In this document: positions 21,601-33,955 of the stretch, piece after piece
Position numbering within the stretch: the stretch's first letter is position 1
Layout of the letters: each line of letters opens with the position of its first letter
Assembly (NCBI GenBank): GCA_014529385.2
Contig: CM043970.1
Coordinates: 67,850,567-67,914,566 of the forward strand
Direction: 5' to 3'
Length of the DNA: 64,000 bases
Source: Adiantum capillus-veneris
Taxonomy: Eukaryota > Streptophyta > Polypodiopsida > Polypodiales > Pteridaceae
Notes under the pieces: generated by a model
Seen by the model: only the letters and a program-made list of their open reading frames with translations
Databases searched by the model: none
Told to the model about the DNA's origin: nothing
Translations under genes and position numbers: made by a program

Positions 21601-22960
21601 TCCAAATTACTCATCAAGACTTTGTTCAGAACCATCTGAATCCATGTCTACATGTGAAAAACCTGATGATGCATCAGCCATAAAGGGAGGTTCATCAACC
21701 TTTTCCTCTCCTTTTCGTGATACATTCCCTGTACCTGTTGGTGGAGTAACCTGCGTACGTAGTCTACCATTCCATGGTTTCTCAACAGAGCCACGAGAAG
21801 AGGACTCTTGTGGTCCACTCAAAACCTGTGACTGTGGCCTCACATTTTGTACAACCACATCATCTTTTACATCAGCCCCAATAGTGCCATGTGCATTACT
21901 GTACCAGCTGCTCATCTCATCAAAGACTACATCTCTGCTCACTCGTAATTCTCGTGTAGTAGGATTGTAGCACCTGTACCCCTTTTGTTCAAGGGAATAT
22001 CCCACAAGAATACATTACTCTGCTTTAGGATCCAATTTCCTACGCAACTCATCTGGTACATGCACGTAAGCTATGCAGCCAAACACTTTCAAGTGTGCCA
22101 AATCAGGCTTTGTACCTGTAAACTTTTCCTCAGGTGTTACATCATGCACCGCAGCTGTAGGTGTCCTGTTCATAATGTACACAGCTGTATTTACGGCTTC
22201 AGCCCAGAAATGATGAGGCATGTTCTTCTCATTCATCAATGCACGTGCAACCTCTGCAATGTGCCTGTTTTTCCCCATTCTGTTGTGGAGTATATCTGCA
22301 TGTAAACTGCCTGCGTATACCATGCATTCGCAGAAAATCTGAAAAATCATTGGAGAAATACTCTCCCCCTCCATCTGACCTCAATGTCTTGATTTGCATA
22401 TCTGTCTCCTTCTCAATCATGACTTTGAAGTCTTGAAAGTGATCAAACACTTAACTTTTGTTACGCATGAAGTAGACCCATACTTTCCTTGTATGGTCAT
22501 CAATGAAAGAGACCTAATACCTGCAACCATGTATACTTGCAGTATCGGTTGGACCCCAAACATCTGTGTGCACCACCTCAAGTGGCTTTTTACATACATT
22601 GTGCTCATGTGGAAATGAGCCCTTTGACTGTTTTCCAAACTGGCATGCTGCACACACTTTATGCATACCATCCACCTTGAATTTGGGCAAAACTTTTACA
22701 ATCTGTTTTGATTGCATGCTGCGCAATCTCTTCTCATTGACATGGCCAATGCGTTTGTGCCAAATGTCAACATCAGCCACAACACCTATGCCCTGTGCAA
22801 ATAATGCAGCTTTTACCTCAGGCATGTCTACATTCAGCGTAAACATTCTGCCCACACATTTGCCCTCTGTGATCAGCTTACAGCCATTCTGGAAATCTTT
22901 TACATAACAACCATTTGGATTGAAGCGAACCTGCAAACCCTGCTCAACCATTTGTCCAAC
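21601..22960 (-). pseudogene. Copia J integrase in fragments
   Basis: The pre-integrase finger and start of the core are in the minus frame 22951-22514 (HKRIGHVNEKRLRSMQ, VCAACQFGKQ, VVHTDVWGP). The central core is in 22450-22229 (TLRSDGGGEYFSNDF, RRQFTCRYTPQQNG). The core end is in 22374-22015 (HHFWAEAVNTAVYIMNR). The C-terminal part is in 22005-21607 (GYSLEQKGYRCYNP). At least three frame breaks or stops separate them. Confidence 0.85.
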
Positions 22961-24200
22961 AGAAACAAGATTCTTTGTAATGTTTGGGACATGAAGTACA
23001 TCTGCTAAGTACTTTGATTTCCCACTCTTCGTATTTAGAGGTATGTCCCCTACATGAGCAATGGGCCGGGGTGAGCTGTGTTATCTCCTGTCTGCACATA
23101 GCCTGATACATCTGGTTTGCGCATATCTCTAAACCACTCTCCACGAGATGTCATGTGATTAGAGGCACCTGAATCCACATACCAAACATCATCTTGGGTG
23201 GAATTCTCTGCAGTCATTGTATTCATTACCTGCTGCATAACAAACATGCACTCATTTTTGCTGTCATTTGCATCTCTGCTAGTAGATGCATAGTTGCCCT
23301 GTTCTCTCTTTCCACTTGCTTTTCCCTTTGGAAAGTCACGTGACATGTGACCTCTTTCACCACAAGTGCAACATTCTCTGCTATCTGGAGTATGTTGCTG
23401 CCTGCTTGATCCTGCACCACGACCTCTTTGACTCCCCCTGCCTTGAGACTGGTTTTTCCTGCCACCTGTATTGTTTTGATTTGATTGACCTTCCAGAAAT
23501 TGGCCCCTACAACCCCTTGGGCCGCGACCATGACCTCTACCTCTACCTGTGTTGGAGTTAGAATAGAAGGCCTGTTCAGAATTATTTCTGCCATGAGAAG
23601 AAGATGTGTCAAGGTTCTTCTCCTCAAGAATAAGCATAGAAATCAAATCTTGAAACACGGGGATGTCGTCTCTTGTATTCATGGAAGACCTAAAATGTAC
23701 ATACTCATCTCCTAGACCATCCAAGCATGCACGAACAATGTCATCGTCTTCCACTGAGACTTTAATAGATCCAAGAGCCTCAATGATACTCTTGATCTTC
23801 AAGGCATAGTCATTGATTGAGAGGTTGTTCCTCTTAACCTGATTTAGCTCCGACTTTAGTTGAAGATTCCTGGCCTTGGTGTTCACCTCGAACACTCTGC
23901 CTAAGTTTCTCCATGCAATGGCGGGGGTTTCAGCATCCTGTAGATAGCCCATCATGCCATCTGTGATGCTCATAGAAATCCAATACATCACTTTGCTCTG
24001 GCCTTGTTGCCAGTCCCTCAAAGCTTTCCTTTGTTCTGCTGTAGCATTTGCCTTGGGAATCTCTGTTCCTTTTCATTGTCTCCTTCTACATAGTCCCAAT
24101 AACCTTTTCCTTTTAGGAAATTTGTTATTCTGAACTTCCATGCAGAGTAGTTATTTTTCTCAAGCTTCTCAGTAACAATCTGACTGAAACCGTCAAACAT
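22961..24200 (-). pseudogene. Copia J gag and protease
   Basis: It starts at ATG 24200 (MFDGFSQIVTEKLEKNNYSAWKFRI) and changes frame near 24020. It continues as a UBN2-type gag domain (GYLQDAETPAIAWRNLGRVFE ... LNQVKRNNLSINDY), then a Gly/Arg/Gln-rich stretch. A zinc knuckle CCTCGERGHMSRDF follows, whose last Cys is Phe. The protease motif is WYVDSGASNHMTS. As in Copia I, the gag-pol was one long polyprotein. Confidence 0.85.
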
Positions 24201-24456
24201 CTTGAAGCACTAAGACAAAATAGCTGCAATCTGCAAAAACCTGCAAATCTACTGAACCTGCTATCGTGGTACCTGTAACGCTTTCTACGCTCAACGAGTG
24301 TCCACAATCAAGCGTACATACAACCACTGTACTTGTACAGTAAATCTCTGTATACCGCACTTTGGAGACCTGTTCAGAAACTTGTGCATCTGGTCGTGGA
24401 TTGCGAACGAAGGGATTGTGATGCTCTTGCTCTCTTAGCCTCTCTTGCCTGCACCA

Positions 24457-24469
24457 GGCTCTGATACCA
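24457..24469 (-). promoter_or_regulatory. Primer binding site of Copia J
   Basis: The minus strand reads TGGTATCAGAGCC directly inside the 5' LTR; initiator-Met type. Confidence 0.85.
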
Positions 24470-24792
24470 TGTAAAGAATGAGGATGCAAGAGAGATACAC
24501 AAGACAAGCACAAAGCACACAGAGATGGAACGCTTCTTCTTCTTCTTCACAGAAAAGAGAGTACAAAAATGACTAAGTGCTAAAGCTGAAAAATAGCACA
24601 TATGTACATGCAGTCACTAAGTGTGAACTCGCTAGAAGCGTACTAGGATGGCACTATAAGTGTAGTCCAGCTGTAGAATCACTGGCAGAGATCCTCCGTG
24701 TTGGTCACCTAACGTGCCAGTGAGTAAATGCCGTAAGCGGCCAAGACCTGTAGTGGATGCCAGCTCAAGGTGTAGAGCTCGACATCTCAACA
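24470..24792 (-). repeat. 5' LTR of Copia J (323 bp)
   Basis: Same length as the 3' copy. It is followed by the target copy ATAAT at 24793-24797. Confidence 0.9.
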
Positions 24793-24797
24793 ATAAT

Positions 24798-25240
24798 GAA
24801 TACAAAGGTTCAATAAAGAGGTGTAAAGGATATCAATTAGCTCGTAATCAGAAGCCTCTCCATGAATCTGCTATGTAGCTTGTCATCTCTATCGTATCAC
24901 CAAACATATCTTCATGTTGTCATCAATATGACATCACCAAACATATCTTCATAGATATTTTATTGTCACCAAGTTTGTCTTCATAAAATCAATTCTTTGA
25001 TGAATCCTACATAGATCATAGACTAAAAAAAACATAGACATGAAAATTATTAGCATTGTTAGTGAAATAATTTACATTTACAATGCCATAAGAGATGGTT
25101 CGCGATGCCACTCTTTTGACGACATATATACGCACGAAAACATATGGTACATAGAGTATGAACGTAAAAGTACAAGATGCGTGATTACGTGATGCAAATG
25201 ATATGTGTATATACTACATAAAACAACATTTATCAACATA
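24798..25240 (-). other. Element D interior, no gene
   Basis: AT-rich, non-coding. It has short direct repeats around 24895-24965 (TATCACCAAACATATCTTCAT). Confidence 0.6.
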
Positions 25241-25254
25241 GTGATCAATGAATA

Positions 25255-25725
25255 TCATCAAAGTATTAATAAAACATCATCATTGTATCAATAAAAATGA
25301 ATAAATCATCATGGTATCAACAAAAAGCATCATGATATCATCGAAAATAATCATTGTATCAACGAAACAACATCATGGCATCACCGAGAATAACCATGGT
25401 ATCAACGAAACAACATCAAGGTATCACCGAGAATAACCATGGTATCAACGAAACAACATCATGGTATCACCGAGAATAACCATGGTATCAACGAAACAAC
25501 ATCATGGTATCAACAAAAATCACCATGGAATTAACGAAATATCATCATGGAATCACCGAGAATAACCATGGTATCAACGAAACATCATCATGGCATCACC
25601 GAGAATAACCATGGTATCAATGAAATATCATCATGGTATCAACAAAAATCACATGACCAAAGTACTAACAAAACATCATCATGGTACCATCAAAATCACT
25701 ACGGTATCAACGAGAAATTATCAAT
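25255..25725. repeat. 43-bp minisatellite built of two about 21-bp halves (element D)
   Basis: Many imperfect copies of CATGGTATCACCGAGAATAAC alternating with CATGGTATCAACGAAACAA. The cleanest block is about 25370-25640. The 25547-25750 frame is repeat translation. Confidence 0.9.
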
Positions 25726-25959
25726 AAAACGACGTAAACTATATCTCTAAAAGAATAATTATATGAGAATCAATGAACGAGTATATCATATAACAAAAGA
25801 TCATGTACCAATAGTAGCTCGATAGAATTTGGACGATCATCAACTGCTCGACTGAATCGGAACGATATGTAACTAGCTTCTGCAGCGAAGTTACGTCAGT
25901 AACAAATATATGATTGATGAAGAAAAAATATAATTGAGAAGTTTTCAATTATGAGAAAA

Positions 25960-27240
25960 ATCAAAAGCAAAAAGTAAAATTTTGCTTTTCAAACATATTC
26001 GCAGTCCAAGACGATAACCCAAAATCGGTGCAGAATTTAGAGAAACTTTCTTCTGCAAAGTTATAGACCACATCGATTACGATGGCTTAAGCAAATAGTT
26101 TCCCATCGATTCCGATGCCTGCAGGCGGCTAGTTTCTTCTACAAAGTTGTAGACCACATCGATTCCGGTCCCTTGCACGGGTAGTTTCAAAATCGTTTTC
26201 AATCAGCAAAAAAATCAAAAACATAAAACGAAACTTACTTTTCGGACATGTACGCAGTCCGCGAACGATAACTCAAACTCGGTGCAGAATTTGAAAAAAA
26301 AACTTCCTTCTGCAAAGTTGTAGACCACATGGATTCCGGTCCCTCACACGGGTAGTTTTTGCAAAATCATTTTCAATCAGGAGAAAACTCAAAAACAGAA
26401 AGCAGAAGTTGCTTTTCGGGTATGTACGCAGTCCGCGAACGATAACTCAAAATCGTTGCAGAATTTTTTTAAAAAACTTCCTTCGGCAAAGTTATAGACC
26501 ACATCGATTTCGGTCCCTCGCGCAGGTAGTTTCTGCAAAATTGTTTTCAATTAGCAGAGAAATCAAAAACAAAAAGCGAAAGTTGCTTTTCAGGTATGTA
26601 CGCAGTCCGCGAACGATAACTCAAAATTGGTGCAGAATTTGAAAAAATTTCCTTCTGCAAAGTTGTAGACCACATCGATTCCAGTCCCTGCAACGGGTAG
26701 TTTCTACAAAATCGTTTTTAATTAGCAGAGAAATCAAAAACAAAAAACAAAAGTTGCTTTTCAGGTATGTACGCAGTCCGCGAACGATAACTCAAAATTG
26801 GTGCAGAATTTGAAAAAACTTCTTTCTGCAAAGTTGTAGACCACATCGATTCTGGTCCGCTCAGCAAGTAGTTTTTGCAAAATCGTTTTCAATTAGCAGA
26901 GAAATCAAAAACAAAAAACGAAACTTGCTTTTCAGGTATGTACGTAGTCCGCGAACGATAACTCAAAATTGGTGCAGAATTTGAAAAAACTTATTTCTGC
27001 AAAGTTATAGACCACATCGATTCTAGTCTCTTCAGCGGGTAGTTTTTGCAAAATCGTTTTCAATTAGCAGAGAAAAAAAAAAAAGCGAAAGTTGCTTTTC
27101 AGGTATGTACACAGTCCGCGAACGATAACCCAAAATTGGTGCATAATTTGAAAAAACTTCCTTCTGCAAAGTTGTAGACCACATTGATTCCAATCCCATT
27201 CGCGGGTAGTTTTTGCAAAATCATTTTTAATTAGTAGAGA
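25960..27240. repeat. About 170-bp tandem array, seven copies (element D)
   Basis: The marker TACGCAGTCC (or close variants) occurs at 26251, 26425, 26599, 26770, 26941 and 27108. The spacings are 174, 174, 171, 171 and 167 bp. A more diverged first copy starts near 25998 with an internal partial duplication. Each unit has CAAAGTTGTAGACCACAT and a run GCAAAATCGTTTTCAAT. The array stops just before the primer site of D. Confidence 0.9.
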
Positions 27241-27261
27241 AATCAAAAAGAAAAATGTACT

Positions 27262-27273
27262 GCTCTGATACCA
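27262..27273 (-). promoter_or_regulatory. Primer binding site of element D
   Basis: The minus strand reads TGGTATCAGAGC directly inside the 5' LTR. Confidence 0.85.
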
Positions 27274-27426
27274 TGTTGAGAGAATGTTGAGAGAGAAAGA
27301 GAGAGCACAGAAATTGAACCCCAAAGTGTGTAGAATACACACATGAGATGATGTATATATAGAGGGGACCTGGGTGCCATATATAGAGAAGACATATATT
27401 GAGTAGCTTCACATATAATCTCAACA
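27274..27426 (-). repeat. 5' LTR of element D (153 bp)
   Basis: TGTTGAGAG...CTCAACA. It contains CTATATATACA on the minus strand near 27352-27362, a likely TATA box. Confidence 0.9.
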
Positions 27427-27431
27427 GGTAT

Positions 27432-28185
27432 GAGAGTAGATTGACAGGAAGGAGTATCTTACGAGAAAGATGTACATCTCCTCACATAATCACTCATATT
27501 AGCATAGCTTAGCTTAGTAATTAGCTTGGTAGAGGAGATGAGCATGCATTGAAGCTTGGATCTTGGTTGGATTTGCATCCACATGCCAAGAGTGTGTTGA
27601 TGTAGGCTTCTATCTCACAAGCTTGGAGTAGGTGATGAGCTCTCCATTAAAGCTTGGGAAGAGATAGTCTTCTCTTTCTGCACACATGAGATTGTGTGAG
27701 TGTGTGTGTGATAATGCCTTGCAAAAATCAGCCCCCTCTCTCTCTTGGGCGAGCCCTCTTGCTATTTGCTCTTGCTTTTCCCCCATTGGACCTCCCCAAG
27801 TCAAGCCAATGGCTATTAAGCAGCGTAAGTGATAGCCTTCTGACATGTGTCCCCCATTCCCCTTTTGTGAGAGCTTTAGGTAATTTAATAATTAAACTAA
27901 ACTCTCATTGGACCCCTTTGCCTCCTGGCCAATAGGAATCAGGCAAGCCATTGGGCTTCTGAATGCTCATTGGACCCCTTGGGAGACTGTCCAATAGTCT
28001 TCTAGGAGACTTAATTCTCATTGGTTCTTTTATTAAGTGTTTTTAAATTAATTAAACTAGATTTACTCTAGCCTAATTCTCATTGGTCCACCTCCAAGGC
28101 CATCCAATAGGAATTGGGCACACCGTGTGGGCATCTGGGCTAGGGAGCTGACATGTGTCCCTCATTCCCTTTGTGTAAAGGGAGC

Positions 28186-28217
<32 letters not shown>

Positions 28218-28573
28218 CTTTCTCTCTCATCCCCTAGAAGAAAGGCTCGCCCCCTCCCAAGTAGGGATGTACAAAGACTTTTTTGGTCACACACAAAGCA
28301 TCCAATTTCCCTAAGGTTGACCTTTGGACATAACCTTTGAATTTTGGAACCTTAGCATTTTGGAAGTCTTAATGGGTTGAACCTTAGGGTCTTTTTAGCC
28401 CATTGTTGCACATGGCTCTTTTGCAGATGGCCCCCCCTTTGGATCCCTACTGTGGCCGGTCTGCTAGCTTAACCAATATTCTAGCTTTTTCTCCCTTGGC
28501 ACTTCCCCACATTAAATGATCAGTTTAATATGAGAAAATCATTTAGGAGAATTAGATATTGATTATTATGACA
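27432..28573 (-). repeat. Gypsy C 5' LTR, second part
   Basis: It resumes after the GGTAT copy and ends TTATTATGACA at 28573. With 17726-18158 it totals 1575 bp. It contains a (GT)n run at 28188-28214. The frames at 27610-28294 are LTR sequence. Confidence 0.85.
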
Positions 28574-29642
28574 GCAATTCACGATGTGAGGTAATGTGCT
28601 TTGTATCACCACTGTCAACATACCACACATGTGAATATGTAGCAACAGACATGCATGAATCATGGACAACAGGATTCTAAGTGCACTTTGCACTAAAAGC
28701 CTATTCTGCTTCAACGTCATCCCATCATGGCTGCATTTGTAATAAAACCAGCATTTGAAGTGGAACCACCCCCTTTCTTCTTAGCCTCTTTGGCCTTCAA
28801 CTTAGGACATTGCTCGATCAAGTGATCACTAGGCTTCAACAAATTGCTGCCAGTGCAGAAGCATTAGGAACATGTGATTTTCCACTCATAGAAGAACCAT
28901 AAGAAGTGGCTACATTGATGTTACCACCCTTTCTTTGAGCAACAATAAAAGCCTATTCAACTGCACGCCGTCCAGTCCTGTTTTTTTAATGGAAAGTAAC
29001 TCTTGCAACAACAATGTGCATAATGCATCAAACTTGACAACTTCAAGATTTCCTTGGGTAATAAGTCTCCAAGTACTAGCAAAAGTCTGGTAAGGCATCA
29101 AGAATAGTCTGCACAAGGGAACTCTCTGAAATGACTTCACCTGCAGAAATAAGTTTCTCATTTTTGATATCCTTGACACCAGCAAGGAAAGTCTCCATAT
29201 CATCTTCCTCATGCATAATCTTTGACTCCAGCTCTTTATGCAGCAATACAATTTTTGCCTCATTGTGGCTTGCATAAAGACCAACCAGAATATCCCAGGC
29301 TTGTTTTGCAGAGTTCGCTGAACAAATGTGAGGAGTAATGGTGCAGTTCACAGACAATGCAATCAACACATGAGCCTGCACATCCTTTACATCCCAACGA
29401 GCTTGTTCTATCGTAGGTAAAACAACTCTAACAGTAGCAATCCTTGTAGCAAGACCTGCAACATCCTCAACATCGCCTACATCCTCAGAACCAAGATGTA
29501 CATCAATGCCTTGCACAATATTCTAGATGCCCTTTGACACAAGAAGATGTTGCATCATGTAAGCCCACATTGGGTAATTGTTCCCATCCAATTTTTCCTT
29601 CGCAACAAACATCTTGAACACATCGGTGTTGTTGTCGGCCAT
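28574..29642 (-). pseudogene. Copia F gag
   Basis: It starts at ATG 29642 (MADNNTDVFKMFVAKEKLDGN), with the motif NNYPMWAYMM, then an in-frame TAG near 29524 (a Trp codon in most relatives, GIxNIVQG). The UBN2-type gag domain is in 29516-29076 (ARWDVKDVQAHVLIALSVN, ANSAKQAWDILVGLYASHNEAK). A frame break near 29080 leads to further degenerate sequence to the insertion point of Gypsy C. F is clearly older than C and G, which both interrupt it. Confidence 0.8.
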
Positions 29643-30008
29643 TGTGAATGCCTGCACTTGATGTGAAAAATGCCCAAAAAGAGGAGAAATGGAGCGGGAA
29701 CAACACGTGCTAAATAGTACAAACCCGAGAAGACTATAAGGGACCTATTATGCAGAAAATGGCACTGATAAAAATTTTGCACAAAATGACAAAATAGCCG
29801 GTGCAACACTGCCTGTAGTGGAAACGGAGACCGAAATGAGCTCAAATAAAAAATCTGAGCAGATTGAGCTATTCGAGCCCGGTGCACAAATTTTTTATCG
29901 ACCTGCGAACGCTCGCCAAAGCTCATTGAAATCGGAGAAAGTGAGTAGGCATGTGCTGGAGTTGCTGGCGACTAAGCTCGGGAGGTTGCAACTTGCTCTG
30001 ATACCAAT
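29643..30008 (-). other. Copia F leader with primer site
   Basis: Untranslated leader. The primer site at 29995-30006 reads TGGTATCAGAGC on the minus strand, two bases from the LTR. Confidence 0.75.
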
Positions 30009-30236
30009 TGTTGGAATTAGGGTTGCATGAAAATACACACAGCTTGGAGAGGACGAAGGAAGCTCAAGGCGCACAATAGAGAGTGTATTACTTAGTGTGC
30101 TATGGAAAGATAGATAGCCCTAGAATGAATGGGTGTATATACAATGGACGGGGAAAAAAACTCCTAAAGAGGGAAAAAATGCCCCGATGGTCCTACGTGT
30201 GTTCACACACATCACTACCACATGTATATGGTAACA
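30009..30236 (-). repeat. 5' LTR of Copia F (about 228 bp)
   Basis: It starts TGTTGGAATTAGGG next to the primer site and probably ends TGGTAACA at 30236. The inner boundary is certain; the outer one is inferred from the TGTT...AACA pairing, as the partner LTR is outside the window. Confidence 0.6.
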
Positions 30237-31800
30237 ATTGGACATGCTTGCTACATCAAAATCTCCACCATCTTTGGCAACACAACCTCCTCTTTGGCCA
30301 GACACTCGATTCCAGCATCATCGAGCACTCCTGTTGAACCCAGTTGCTCTTCATAGTAAATCAACTCCTCTTGCCTATCAATTTCAGCTGCTTGTGCTTC
30401 AATCACCTCTTCTACCGTTGCATCATGCTCTGCCAAGGTAGAGAGAAATTTTCCCCACACTCTATCCTCTTGGTCATCATCCCTGGGTAGGGCCACTTCA
30501 CCCCTTGCGACAAGAATCTGCATCATCTCCATATGTATAGCTCCATTTGTGGGCATAGACTCCTCCACTTGGTCCCCATTAAGCACAATCATTTTCTCTG
30601 TTTCCTACTCTTCTTGAACATTGGCTATTACCATATCATCAAACACATAATAAGGCAGCTTTACCTTTACTAGCTCAGGTTCCTCAAACTCTGTTTCTTT
30701 GCCATAGGATGTGGACTCATCCGCTCTATCCCCCTCGCTTGTCTCACAACAACTCGAGCTTGTATCTTCATCATCACCGATATCATGCACCGACTCCGCA
30801 TCTTCATCTTTCATCCGCTTGCTTCTCCACAAATGTTTGATCATCTTCATGACTTTGCTCACTTTCTCCATTTGCTTCTGAACCCTCGATATTTGCACGT
30901 TGATTTCACTCTTGCTACCTTTTCATGCAAGCTTTCCAAATAACAGGCTTTACCTCTTTAACCCGCACTAGAATCTCAAGATTTGCTACCGCTTTTGCAC
31001 CTTGGTTCACTTTGACATCGGGCTTCTCCTTGTTGACAAGCTCATCCAGCCTTGGCACATGCACACTACAAACCAGAAATCTCCAAGGAACATAACCAAC
31101 CATAGGCCTTACATCCATAGGCTATGCACTTTGAACAATTGGAACCGCCTTTGTTCGGCAGACCAAAGAACACTCTGCTACCGCCACAACATGCACATAA
31201 TTTGTAGGATTCAACACGCCCAATTCCAGCTTTTGCTTTACCTTTCGGCTCTTCATCTTGGCCAGATACACCACGTCTTCATATGTATCAGCACCGTCTT
31301 TCACCTTTTCTCTAATTCTTGGATGCAAGCACTCCAGCAACTTCAATAACTTTAAATATTGATTGCATTTTATCTTGGTAGAATCTCTAACTGCTTCCAA
31401 TAGGCTTCAAACTACTCAAGAAAATTGGAAAAATCCCTACTCACATCTTGGCGTACCGCCTTCGGCTTTGCATGAGCTTCCTCTGTAGTAATCACCTCTC
31501 AAAACTGCTCCAAAAACTGACTTTACAGCTTGTGCCATGATCCTTGATCACTTCTCTTTAAACCATCAAACCAAATATTGGCTCATCTGCGCATCAACAA
31601 CGACATCGTCTGCAGCTTTTTTGCATCCGTCAACATATGCATCAACAACAGCCATAGCTCAAAATCTGCTAGCCAATCCTCCGAATCTTCAACGCCCATA
31701 AATATGGGGCCAAAACATGGCTCCACCATCTCTACCAGCTTCAAACTCGACCACCAAACATTTCGACCATCAGCCAAGTGCTTTGTCGGCTACTACCAAA
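30237..31800 (-). pseudogene. Element K: decayed retrotransposon gag-like region
   Basis: Consecutive minus frames (31777-31583, 31400-31122, 31118-30915, 30898-30605, 30592-30251) look like one broken protein. The first has the retrotransposon-gag style MGVEDSEDWLADFELWLL followed by LQTMSLLMRR. The next has RDSTKIKCNQYLKLLKLLECLHPRIREKV, also gag-like. The later ones are acidic and unplaced. Multiple frameshifts and stops. Copia F inserted at its left side, so this is among the oldest layers of the window. The element family cannot be fixed. Confidence 0.5.
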
Positions 31801-33955
31801 ATTTGCTTTCAACCTCAAATTGGAGCATGAGAGACAGCTCCTCTGTGGGGGCACCAGAAGATGGAGAGGGGGGGAAAGGGGAGCACATCCGAAACACTAC
31901 ACAATGCCTCACTATAGCCCAGGGTTTACACAGTGCCCCAATCCACTAGAGTTCACCTTCAAAACTTGACACTATCCGCAAGAAAACCACCGCATGCACA
32001 TGACCATACGCACACATGCTCTGCAATGCATCAAACAGACCCAATCATTCCACTCTACCCAATTCATAGCCTTTTACATGCACACAACCTCTCTCTATCT
32101 CTCTTTGCACGATAAAGTTTGGGGGGCACACGCCCAGAACACATGCACACAAGCAGAGAAAAGAAGGGGGAATTGACGCTAAGAGACAACAATGATGGCT
32201 TCCCTTGCATACACACAACAATTTACAATCAATTCCCTGCCGGCACAACCCTCGGTAGCATATCCTGGCTCCAATGGCCTCCTCGGCAAAAAACTTCAAT
32301 TGGCAGAAAGCCCCAATGGCCTAGAAAAAGCCCTTTCAAAACCACATACATCTCCTTTTATAGGAGTGACTAAAAGACCAAAAAAAGAAAAAAAATGGAA
32401 GCTTTCCTCCTTGTGTAGTGCAACTTGAGATCATTTTGGTATCTTTGTGCATTGCAACCACTTGGTCTGTCCCTTTTTAGGCACAATTGCATGGTGGACA
32501 CCTCAATTTGTCTTCTGTCTGCTCTAGGCCGCCCGTCTCGGCTGCCCACTTGCTCTTTGAACTTGCCTTGAGGCTCACTCGGACCCCTTCTCTCTCTCTC
32601 TCTCTCTCTCTCTCACTTACACTTGCCGACTGCCGTGGGATTCCTCCTCTCTCCCTCTAACTTACTGCTGTCGCGGGACACCCCCCTAGCACTAGCGATA
32701 TTGCTAGTGGGAGGACCCTCCTTCCCTTCAAAGAATTTTGCCCATGGTGGATGCAGGAACTATCCCCAACCGAGCACATGCCATGTCATCAATGTACACT
32801 ACAACAACGCCATGATAGGTTGCCTACTACCAGCCCGGGCACCATCATCACCAACTAAAACCAACAGGCACTGCCCCTTGTGCCAACATGCACCACTTGC
32901 AGGCGATCGCCATTGTTGAGCACTAGGGAGAGCTCTCTCTTGCTTGATACCTCCATATGGATCACCATTTTTAGCTATATAGCCACCTTGCAAGCTCAAA
33001 GCGCCCTACCTCCCAAATATTCAAAGACCCTCCAAAATTTTAAAAAGAAACTCACTTCTCCTTTCCAGCTTTGACACCCCACCATTGGTTGCTCAAGGAT
33101 CCAATCTCCGAGCCGCAAGTCCCGGCCAAAAACTTATATTTTTGGCTTTGTTCCATACAATCCCCGTTGCATTTTGATTTCTCTGAGCCCACAAACTAAG
33201 GCCGCCAAGATCAGAAAAATGCATATGGTATTCCCCACTTAGCAAGCACACCCCAACTTCCTCCGACCATAACTTGCAGCCCAAACCTCCATTTGGTGAG
33301 TAGTCAATTCTTGTTGATTTATCTTGGTCCATACTACCCTCTGGAACCTTGTCACGGTCGAGAAGATGCCAGATGGCACGACTCCCCATGTGGTCAAGTG
33401 GGCACTAACCCAGGGTGCCAATTCGGTGCTTGGCAAAACTTCAAATAGCCATATTCTACAATCCTAAAAGACGGGCATGCTCCACAATTTGAGCACTACA
33501 ATTCTATAGCTCCAAATTGGCTTGGACCACCTGGATCCTCCTACCCTATTCAACTCATATTTGCAATGCACTACACATTGAAACTCAAATATCTTGGGCT
33601 CCGTAGCTCTGTTTGATGAGCCGTCTGGACCTACTCCTTCAACACTTCAAGATCTGCATTTCTAGGCCCAAAGACTTTGCTTTCAACCTCCTTCATCTGC
33701 CACCCACATTAGCTCCTTTTGGAGCCTTTCTTGGCGTGTAAACTACATTAGCCATACATATTTGGCGCTACTACCTATCTGCCTAGGAACTTTGTAGCTG
33801 CTCTACTCCTTTGCCATGCTTCCGCAAGCCAACACATGTTTTCCCATGCCATCTTCTATGGTCGACCAACTTTGGCTCCACCAACGGTCCATGGAGCCAT
33901 ACAAAAATGGATTTTCCTTTTATAAGACCATAGCCACAAAAGTAAGGTCATCTAT
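31801..33955 (-). other. Probable 5' region or LTR of element K, boundaries not found
   Basis: Two minus-strand TATA-like sites (CCTATAAAAGGAG near 32353-32365 and CTTATAAAAGGAAA near 33915-33928) fit a promoter-bearing LTR or leader upstream of the K gag. I could not find a repeated copy or TG...CA limits. A (CT)n run lies at 32590-32614. The short frames on either strand are not supported as genes. Confidence 0.3.

Larger units (their letters stand above)
19589..24792 (-). mobile_element. Copia element J (complete structure, decayed coding)
   Basis: 5204-bp Ty1/Copia element with 323-bp LTRs at 19589-19911 and 24470-24792. The target duplication is ATAAT (19584-19588, 24793-24797). It has a primer site, gag, protease, integrase, RT, RNase H and a purine tract. 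I count nine differences between the LTRs, roughly 97% identity. It lies in element D. Confidence 0.95.
18159..27426 (-). mobile_element. Element D: non-coding short-LTR element with tandem arrays
   Basis: Two 153-bp LTRs (3' copy 18159-18264 plus 19302-19348, split by solo LTR L; 5' copy 27274-27426) start TGTTGAGAG and end CTCAACA. The target duplication is GGTAT (18154-18158, 27427-27431). The initiator-Met primer site at 27262-27273 gives minus orientation. Without the inserted L and J the interior is about 2.7 kb and has no gag or pol. It consists largely of three tandem arrays. It would be a TRIM/LARD-type parasite of another element's enzymes. Confidence 0.85.
15836..28573 (-). mobile_element. 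Gypsy C: internally deleted element, nested host of D
   Basis: It has a 3' LTR remnant (15836-16257), part of gag, a leader and a 5' LTR split by element D (17726-18158 and 27432-28573). All of pol is gone. The flanking five bases are ACAAT (15831-15835) and GCAAT (28574-28578), matching at four of five, which I read as one target duplication with one mutation. It inserted into Copia F. Confidence 0.85.

Noticed and set aside
25255-27240. CRISPR-like array
   Set aside because: The repeats are contiguous tandem units without unique spacers, in plant retroelement DNA.
30083-30441. Plus-strand frames over Copia F LTR and K
   Set aside because: They cross the LTR boundary and lie antisense to better supported gag-like frames.
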